Source: Tannerellaceae bacterium
GTDB lineage: Bacteria; Bacteroidota; Bacteroidia; Bacteroidales; Tannerellaceae
DNA: 64,000 nucleotides
NCBI GenBank assembly: GCA_031288175.1
Contig: JAITRW010000031.1
Span: forward strand, 1 to 64,000
Reading direction: 5' to 3'
Part shown: one piece after another, positions 58,664 to 64,000 of the stretch
Numbering within the stretch: the first letter of the stretch is position 1
Layout of the letters: every line of letters begins with the position of its first letter
The notes under the pieces: generated by a model
The model's input: only the letters and a program-made list of their open reading frames with translations
Database searches by the model: none
What the model was told of the DNA's origin: nothing
Translations under genes and position numbers: made by a program

Positions 58664-58667
58664 TAGC

Positions 58668-59507
58668 ATGATACTTTTAGTAGACGGGGGTTCCACAAAA
58701 ACGGATTGGTGTCTTACGGAAGCTGGAAGGCAGATAGCACGCACGTTGACACAAGGAGCCAATCCCTTGTTTCATACGGTGATGGATTTACAAGCCGAAT
58801 GGAAAGCAACGGTAGTGCCCCTTTCAGAAGGTTATTCTATAGAAACAATATACTTCTACGGAGCCGGTTGTTTCTCTGAGAAAACGAAAAATGTCGTGCA
58901 GGCGGCTTTAAAGGAATGTTGGCCTGACACTATAATCAAAATCGAAAGTGATTTACTCGGAGCGGCAAGAGGTCTCTGTGGACACGAAGCGGGCATTGCC
59001 TGTATACTCGGCACAGGATCTAATACCTGTGCCTATGACGGGCAGAAGATCTGTAAACGCATACTTCCCTTAGGTTATATACTCGGAGATGAAGGAAGCG
59101 GATCCGCCTTGGGAAAACTTCTGATAGGAGCTTGTTTAAGAGATCAATTAACACCGGAACTAAAAGAAAAATTTTTCGACCACTTTGGGTTGACCACAGA
59201 AACAATTCTCCACAAGGTATACCGTGATTCCATGCCCAATCAATTTCTGGCCTCGCTTTCTCCTTTTCTCCTTTACCATTTATCGGATGTAACCGTCTAC
59301 ACACTGGTACGTGATGCCTTTCGTGACTTTTTTCTGAAAACTGTCCATCACTACGATTATTCTCACCTGTCTGTACATTTTACCGGATCCATCGCTTTCC
59401 ATTACAGTACAGTTCTGCAAGAGGTCGCCTCCAGCTTGTATATTCCCATTGCCTCTATTTGCCCTTCTCCTATGGAAGGACTTATTCGTTTCCATTCGTC
59501 GCTTTAA
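58668..59507 (+). CDS. BadF/BadG/BcrA/BcrD-type ATPase, N-acetylglucosamine kinase-like
   Basis: 279 residues. MILLVDGGSTKTDW is the phosphate-1 motif of the ASKHA fold; GIACILGTGSNTCAYDG is the phosphate-2 motif; GDEGSGSALG and VHFTGSIAFHYS follow. The closest functional group is eukaryotic-like GlcNAc kinases, so a role in amino-sugar recycling is likely. It overlaps the convergent DJ-1 gene by 26 bp. Confidence 0.85.
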   Translation: MILLVDGGSTKTDWCLTEAGRQIARTLTQGANPLFHTVMDLQAEWKATVVPLSEGYSIETIYFYGAGCFSEKTKNVVQAALKECWPDTIIKIESDLLGAARGLCGHEAGIACILGTGSNTCAYDGQKICKRILPLGYILGDEGSGSALGKLLIGACLRDQLTPELKEKFFDHFGLTTETILHKVYRDSMPNQFLASLSPFLLYHLSDVTVYTLVRDAFRDFFLKTVHHYDYSHLSVHFTGSIAFHYSTVLQEVASSLYIPIASICPSPMEGLIRFHSSL

Positions 59508-60042
59508 GGAGAGCTGCTTGCGCGGTCTTGTCGGCCACAGATCGGCCGAGGAGAACCTCTACAATAGCCAGTGCAAAGGGAAAAACATAGGCTGGCCCAC
59601 GTGCCGTGATGAAAGGGATATCCACCTCGACAGGAACGTGTGTAACGGTAGCGCCTTCGAGCTGCATCTCAAAACCAGGGTAACAAGTAGCGCGCCGACC
59701 TTTGAGAAGTTTGAGTTTACCGAGTATAAACGGGGCAGCACAGATAGCAGCGATAAGTTTATTTTGTGCATGATGAGTAAGAAGTCGTTGACATAAGTCA
59801 ACGTTATTGAAGAGGTTGTCTGCACCCGGTAGACCGCCGGGTAAAATAAAGGCATCAGCATCGGTAATCTTGTTAAGAAAGATATCTGCCGAAATCGTCA
59901 GAGAATGATTACCGGTGACTTGGAGATCTTTACACGTGGACACAATAATCGTTTCAATTCCACTCCGTCGGAGAATGTCAATAGTGCCAACGGCTTCTAT
60001 CTCTTCAAATCCTTCGGCCAAGAATACATAAGCTTTTTTCAT
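59482..60042 (-). CDS. DJ-1/PfpI family protein
   Basis: 186 residues. FLAEGFEEIEAVGTID supplies Glu15 and AAICAAPFILGKLKLLKG the nucleophile Cys101 on the elbow. This is the DJ-1/YajL/ThiJ type, linked to glyoxal detoxification or protein repair; substrate uncertain. It stands where mrdA and rodA follow mreD in many Bacteroidota. Confidence 0.92.
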   Translation of the reverse strand: MKKAYVFLAEGFEEIEAVGTIDILRRSGIETIIVSTCKDLQVTGNHSLTISADIFLNKITDADAFILPGGLPGADNLFNNVDLCQRLLTHHAQNKLIAAICAAPFILGKLKLLKGRRATCYPGFEMQLEGATVTHVPVEVDIPFITARGPAYVFPFALAIVEVLLGRSVADKTAQAALLKATNGNE

Positions 60043-60053
60043 TGAAAATCAGA

Positions 60054-60572
60054 TTAAGATAAATCAGTATCTTTTCCAAAACCAAACAACTCAACGATAC
60101 AAAGTAAGAAAACTGTTACGACCGTATTGATGAAAATACGCAGACAGAAGAATACAAGGTCGGGGAAAGTAAAAGACTCAACAATCGCAAGAGTAACATG
60201 GTGTACACTAACAAAAATGAGTACGTATTTGATAAAACCCGCGTGTCCCAAGTTTCGGTACGAAGGTATTGATTCGTCAGGCAGACTTCTCTCGTGAAGT
60301 CCGGAAATGATGTATGGGCGGACGAATCCTGCAACCGTACAAGCCGCAGCGTGCATACCTTGGGTATTACCGAATGCATCAATTACCAAGCCCAGAAAGA
60401 AAGCAAAGAAGAGCATATAGTTGTGAGCTAATCCAAAAGGCAGTTTGAGCAAGAAGTAAAGATAGAAAAAGGGCGTAACAATGCGCAATACGTAAAGTTG
60501 GTTAAAAACAAATACCTGGACAACTACGCAAAAGACAAAAATGAAAATCGGAAGAAGTAAACGGTTTACCAT
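60054..60572 (-). CDS. mreD: Rod shape-determining protein MreD
   Basis: 172 residues with five or six membrane segments (LLPIFIFVFCVVVQVFVFN, YLLF and later FINTVVTVFLLCIVELFG). The PFGLAHNYMLFFAFFLGLVIDAFGNTQGMHAAACT segment is typical. It overlaps the mreC stop by 7 bp. It connects MreC and the elongasome in the inner membrane. Confidence 0.85.
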   Translation of the reverse strand: MVNRLLLPIFIFVFCVVVQVFVFNQLYVLRIVTPFFYLYFLLKLPFGLAHNYMLFFAFFLGLVIDAFGNTQGMHAAACTVAGFVRPYIISGLHERSLPDESIPSYRNLGHAGFIKYVLIFVSVHHVTLAIVESFTFPDLVFFCLRIFINTVVTVFLLCIVELFGFGKDTDLS

Positions 60573-61399
60573 AATTGCGCCTCCTGCTCAATATCGGACT
60601 GTTCTATGTTCAGGCTGTTGATGATCACATGTACGTCGCTAAGCCCACTGAAATTGACCGAAAGTGCTACTTCGGCAGCATAAAAGTTGTTATCATAGTG
60701 CGGATGGTGGTCATTTATCGTACCCACAATAATACCGGAAGGAAAAATAGCCGAGAAACCGCTTGTTATTACCGTGTCTCCTTTTCGCACTTGCATGTGA
60801 CGAGGTAATTCTTCCAAACGTGCATGGCGGATACTTCGTCCATCCCATACCAGCGAACCAAAAAAACTTGTCCCTGCAAGACGACAACTGAGGCGGTGAC
60901 GAGGATTAAGGATCGGAAGGACAACTGCAAAACGGGCAGACACGTTAGAAACAATGCCCACCACACCTTCAGGAGAAATAACCCCCATACCGGCAGTAAT
61001 ACCGTCTCTTGTTCCTTTATCTATAGTGATGTAGTTATTGGCTTGCGAGACACTGTTACGCACCACCTTCGCCATCACGAAACGGTAAGGCGAGATTTCC
61101 ATACTATCCACATGGTGAGGTACTTGTTGGCGATTTAATTGCGATTGCAGGTCAATAACCTGCTTTTCCAGTATTCCGTTACGCACTGCCAACACTTGAT
61201 TGGTCTCTTTGAGGTTCATGTGGGAAGATATACTTCCTACCGCCGATGAAATCCTCCCCACAACCGTATTAGCGGAGCCGACAAAGACCGCACGCCGATA
61301 AGGTGTATTGTAGAACATCAACACACCCGAAAACGAAAGCAACAACAGCAATAACGTCCAATGCCGTCGTTCTATGAGGAAATCCAAAAACTTGCGCAT
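60566..61399 (-). CDS. mreC: Rod shape-determining protein MreC
   Basis: 277 residues. A single N-terminal membrane anchor (HWTLLLLLLSFSGVLMFY) is followed by a coiled coil (about 60-95) and the MreC beta domain: NYITIDKGTRDGITAGMGVISPEGVVGIV and GDTVITSGFSAIFPSGIIVGTI. It scaffolds the cell-wall elongation complex in the periplasm. Confidence 0.95.
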   Translation of the reverse strand: MRKFLDFLIERRHWTLLLLLLSFSGVLMFYNTPYRRAVFVGSANTVVGRISSAVGSISSHMNLKETNQVLAVRNGILEKQVIDLQSQLNRQQVPHHVDSMEISPYRFVMAKVVRNSVSQANNYITIDKGTRDGITAGMGVISPEGVVGIVSNVSARFAVVLPILNPRHRLSCRLAGTSFFGSLVWDGRSIRHARLEELPRHMQVRKGDTVITSGFSAIFPSGIIVGTINDHHPHYDNNFYAAEVALSVNFSGLSDVHVIINSLNIEQSDIEQEAQLW

Positions 61400-61460
61400 C
61401 CTCGTCTATCTTCCTACCGCCACAGATACCGATGAGGATAACCCTGTTCCACGCTACACT

Positions 61461-62480
61461 TTAACGGATGAGGAAATTGAACTTTTCGATATTTTTAAGT
61501 GCAATCCCTGTTCCGCGAGCTACCGCATGCAAAGGATCATCCGCTACATGAAATTGTATTCCTATCTTATCTGTCAGCCGTTTATCAAGTCCTCGCATTA
61601 AAGCCCCTCCTCCTGCAAGATAGATCCCGTTGCGTACGATGTCGGCATATAACTCCGGCGGAGTTTGTTCCAAGGCGCCGAGTATGGCCGTTTCCATCTT
61701 CGAGATGGATTTTTCCATGCAATGAGCTATCTCTTGATAAGAAACCGGTACTTCCATCGGGAGAGCTGTCATCTGATTCGGACCATGGACAAGATAGTCT
61801 TCAGGAGGACTATCTAACGTAGCCAATGCCGATCCGACATTTATTTTCACCATTTCCGCCGTACGTTCCCCTACTTTCACATTATGTTGACGCCGCATGT
61901 ATTCCATGATGTCCGCCGTCAGATCATCCCCCGCCACCCGGATAGACTTGTTTGAAACAATACCTCCAAGAGAAATGACAGCAATTTCTGTCGTTCCACC
62001 CCCGATATCTACAATCATATTCCCTTCGGGAGCTTCCACGTCAATACCGATGCCAATAGCCGCAGCCATGGGTTCATAGATCATGTACACATCCCTTCCT
62101 CCCGCATGTTCGGCAGAGTCCCGTACAGCCCGTAGTTCTACCTCCGTACTCCCTGACGGTATACAAATTACGATCCGTAAAGACGGCGTATACCAACGGT
62201 TTTTATCACTAATCATTTTGACCAACCCCCGTATCATCTGTTCGGCAGCGAAAAAATCCGCGATTACCCCATCACGCAAAGGCCGTATCGTTCGGATATT
62301 TTCGTGCGTTTTCCCGTGCATTTGCCGTGCTCGCTCCCCTACTGCCAATACCTTATCCGTACGTTGGTCAAGCGCTACCACCGAAGGCTCGTCCACCACA
62401 ATTTTCCCATTACGGATAATAATCGTATTCGCTGTCCCTAAGTCAATGGCCAACTCTTGAGTAAATGAAAATAGTCCCAT
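61461..62480 (-). CDS. mreB: Rod shape-determining protein MreB
   Basis: 339 residues. AIDLGTANTIIIRNGKIVVDEPSVVA is the actin-like phosphate-1 motif; IVDIGGGTTEIAVISLGGIV the phosphate-2 motif; NGIYLAGGGALMRGLDKRL the adenosine motif. It polymerises along the inner membrane and guides wall synthesis. It is downstream of purH by 21 bp and upstream of mreC by 61 bp. Its presence suggests a rod-shaped cell. Confidence 0.97.
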   Translation of the reverse strand: MGLFSFTQELAIDLGTANTIIIRNGKIVVDEPSVVALDQRTDKVLAVGERARQMHGKTHENIRTIRPLRDGVIADFFAAEQMIRGLVKMISDKNRWYTPSLRIVICIPSGSTEVELRAVRDSAEHAGGRDVYMIYEPMAAAIGIGIDVEAPEGNMIVDIGGGTTEIAVISLGGIVSNKSIRVAGDDLTADIMEYMRRQHNVKVGERTAEMVKINVGSALATLDSPPEDYLVHGPNQMTALPMEVPVSYQEIAHCMEKSISKMETAILGALEQTPPELYADIVRNGIYLAGGGALMRGLDKRLTDKIGIQFHVADDPLHAVARGTGIALKNIEKFNFLIR

Positions 62481-62501
62481 AATGAGTGTCTATAAATTAT
62501 G

Positions 62502-64000
62502 CTAATGTTTGAAGTGGCGCACTCCCGTTTTGACCATCGCTAATCCATGTTTGTCACAACTGCCCACAGACAAGGCATCATTGACCGAACCTCCCGGTTG
62601 TATTACAGCCGTGATACCAACTTCAGCGGCTATTTCCACACAATCCGGAAAAGGGAAGAATGCATCAGAGGCCATTACTGCCCCTTGAAGGTCAAATCCA
62701 AAAGATTTCGCTTTTTCAATAGCCTGGCGGAGCGCATCTACCCGCGATGTCTGTCCAACTCCCGACGCACACAATTGTTTATTCTTCACCAGCGTGATCG
62801 CGTTTGATTTACTGTGCTTCACTACCTTGTTAGCAAAAAGCAGATCCTCTATTTCCCGCGCATCAGGTTTACGTACTGTAAGAATCTGTAAATCGGATGA
62901 TGTCTGTATTGAATCGTCTCGATCCTGTACTAACGCTCCGTTCAACAAACTGCGGTACTGCTTATGGGGTAATTCTACCTGCGAATTATATACTAAGATG
63001 ATCCGATTCTTTTTCTGTTTGAGTATTGTCAGGGCATTTTCCGTATAGGCTGGAGCCAGAATGATTTCAAAGAAAATAGTATGGATAGATTCGGCCGCTT
63101 TGCCCGTCACTTCGGTATTGGTCACGAGAATTCCTCCAAACGCAGAAACCGAATCACAGGCCAACGCATCCGTCCACGCCTCTTCCACTGTAGTGCGAGA
63201 AGCAATGCCGCAAGCATTGTTGTGCTTGATGACCGCAAATGTCGTTTCTTTGAAATCTCCAATCAAACAGAGGGCAGCCTCAATATCCAACATATTATTG
63301 TAAGAGATCTCCTTCCCATGAAATTGAGACAGCACTCCTGCAAGATTCCCATAAAAACATGCCTGCTGATGGGGATTCTCCCCATAACGCAAGGGTAACG
63401 GATTGTCTATGGCCATTCGAAAATACCCCTCCTCGAAAACTTGCCTCTCTCCTTCACTAAAATAACGATAAATAGCTGTGTCATAACCTGATGTCACTGC
63501 AAAGGCTTCCTGCGCTAACATACGTCGTTCCGCCCAGGTAGAAACCGCACCGCTATGTTCGAGTATTTTTCCTAACGTCTCATATTGCCCCTTTGAAGCT
63601 ATTACCACTACGTCCGCAAAATTTTTCGCCGCCGCTCGAATGAGAGAAACCCCTCCGATGTCAATTTTTTCAATAATCTCTTCCGTCGGAGCGCCCGTTG
63701 CAACAGTCTGCTCAAAGGGATAAAGATCGGTGATCACCAAATCAATCTCCGGAATGCCATAATGCTGTAACTGAAGCCCATCTTCTTGCTCACCACGTCG
63801 CGATAAAATACCTCCAAATACTTTTGGATGCAATGTCTTGACCCTGCCACCAAGTATTGACGGATAACCCGTCAAATCCTCTACCACTTCGCAAGGAAAC
63901 CCTAACGAACGGATAAATGTCTGTGTCCCTCCTGTCGAAATGAATGTAACACCCTCCTCATGAAGCTTTTTGAGAAGCCCGTCCAATCCTCCTTTGTCGT
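62502..64000 (-). CDS. purH: Bifunctional AICAR formyltransferase/IMP cyclohydrolase (5' end outside window)
   Basis: The frame is open to the right edge, so a few dozen N-terminal residues are missing. The visible part starts KGGLDGLLKKLHEEGVTFISTGGTQTF. The MGS-like IMP cyclohydrolase domain has VEDLTGYPSILGGRVKTLHPKVFGGIL. The transformylase domain has LRYGENPHQQACFYG, AFGGILVTN, KHSKSNAITLVKNKQLCASGVGQTSRVDA and SDAFFPFPD. It catalyses the last two steps of IMP synthesis. Confidence 0.97.
   Translation of the reverse strand, partial: DKGGLDGLLKKLHEEGVTFISTGGTQTFIRSLGFPCEVVEDLTGYPSILGGRVKTLHPKVFGGILSRRGEQEDGLQLQHYGIPEIDLVITDLYPFEQTVATGAPTEEIIEKIDIGGVSLIRAAAKNFADVVVIASKGQYETLGKILEHSGAVSTWAERRMLAQEAFAVTSGYDTAIYRYFSEGERQVFEEGYFRMAIDNPLPLRYGENPHQQACFYGNLAGVLSQFHGKEISYNNMLDIEAALCLIGDFKETTFAVIKHNNACGIASRTTVEEAWTDALACDSVSAFGGILVTNTEVTGKAAESIHTIFFEIILAPAYTENALTILKQKKNRIILVYNSQVELPHKQYRSLLNGALVQDRDDSIQTSSDLQILTVRKPDAREIEDLLFANKVVKHSKSNAITLVKNKQLCASGVGQTSRVDALRQAIEKAKSFGFDLQGAVMASDAFFPFPDCVEIAAEVGITAVIQPGGSVNDALSVGSCDKHGLAMVKTGVRHFKH

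Overview
The window looks like the chromosome of a Bacteroidota (Bacteroidales-type) bacterium. It has a SusC/SusD pair, a very large secreted protein ending in a T9SS-type C-terminal domain, a DksA-like protein without the zinc cysteines, DUF4301 and DUF4296 proteins, the purH-mreB-mreC-mreD order, and many promoters with the Bacteroidota -7 box TAnnTTTG. Five tRNA genes (Leu-CAA, Pro-CGG, Val-GAC, Arg-CCT, Asp-GTC) are visible. No rRNA, transposase or insertion sequence was recognised.

Layout. 0-0.6 kb: end of a phosphoglycerate mutase. 0.8-4.2 kb: an AT-rich four-gene cassette (histidine phosphatase, two radical SAM enzymes, a GT2 glycosyltransferase). 4.4-7.7 kb: a hipBA toxin-antitoxin locus with two perfect 14-bp palindromic operator candidates and a frameshifted hipA, then a frameshifted AlbA/HATPase gene flanked by phased short repeats. 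This accessory block ends at tRNA-Leu and tRNA-Pro. 8-18.3 kb: trxA, pyrG, yidC and a 2111-residue secreted beta-helix/repeat protein. 18.4-29.9 kb: a type III-A CRISPR-Cas locus: cas6, broken cas10, csm2-5, a Card1-like CARF nuclease, a small possible ring nuclease, cas1, a primase-like gene, cas2, and two tiny arrays with unrelated repeats. 30-35.9 kb: a SusCD operon with a DUF1566-like lipoprotein and a small outer-membrane barrel. 36-50.4 kb: Fic protein, sugar transferase, tsaC, nadD, yicC, pckA, dxs, a TonB receptor, pyruvoyl arginine decarboxylase, a ComEC-like protein, rpe and DUF4301. 50.5-56.1 kb: an accessory block bounded by tRNA-Arg and tRNA-Asp, whose 3' ends both face inward. 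It holds an unknown ORF, a remote remnant of the second CRISPR array, a broken TetR gene and ABC ATPase, an intact permease and a DUF262/DUF1524 defence-type protein. 56.2-64 kb: metF, dksA-like, lspA, DUF4296 lipoprotein, BadF-type kinase, DJ-1 protein, mreDCB and the 3' part of purH.

Two themes stand out. First, the accessory genes are decaying: cas10, hipA, the AlbA gene, tetR and the ABC ATPase carry frameshifts, in-frame stops, short deletions or a 13-bp tandem duplication, whereas the housekeeping genes are intact. Second, the CRISPR locus has a nearly complete gene set with a disrupted effector, very few spacers, a primase-like protein with altered motifs between cas1 and cas2, and a third array fragment about 22 kb away.
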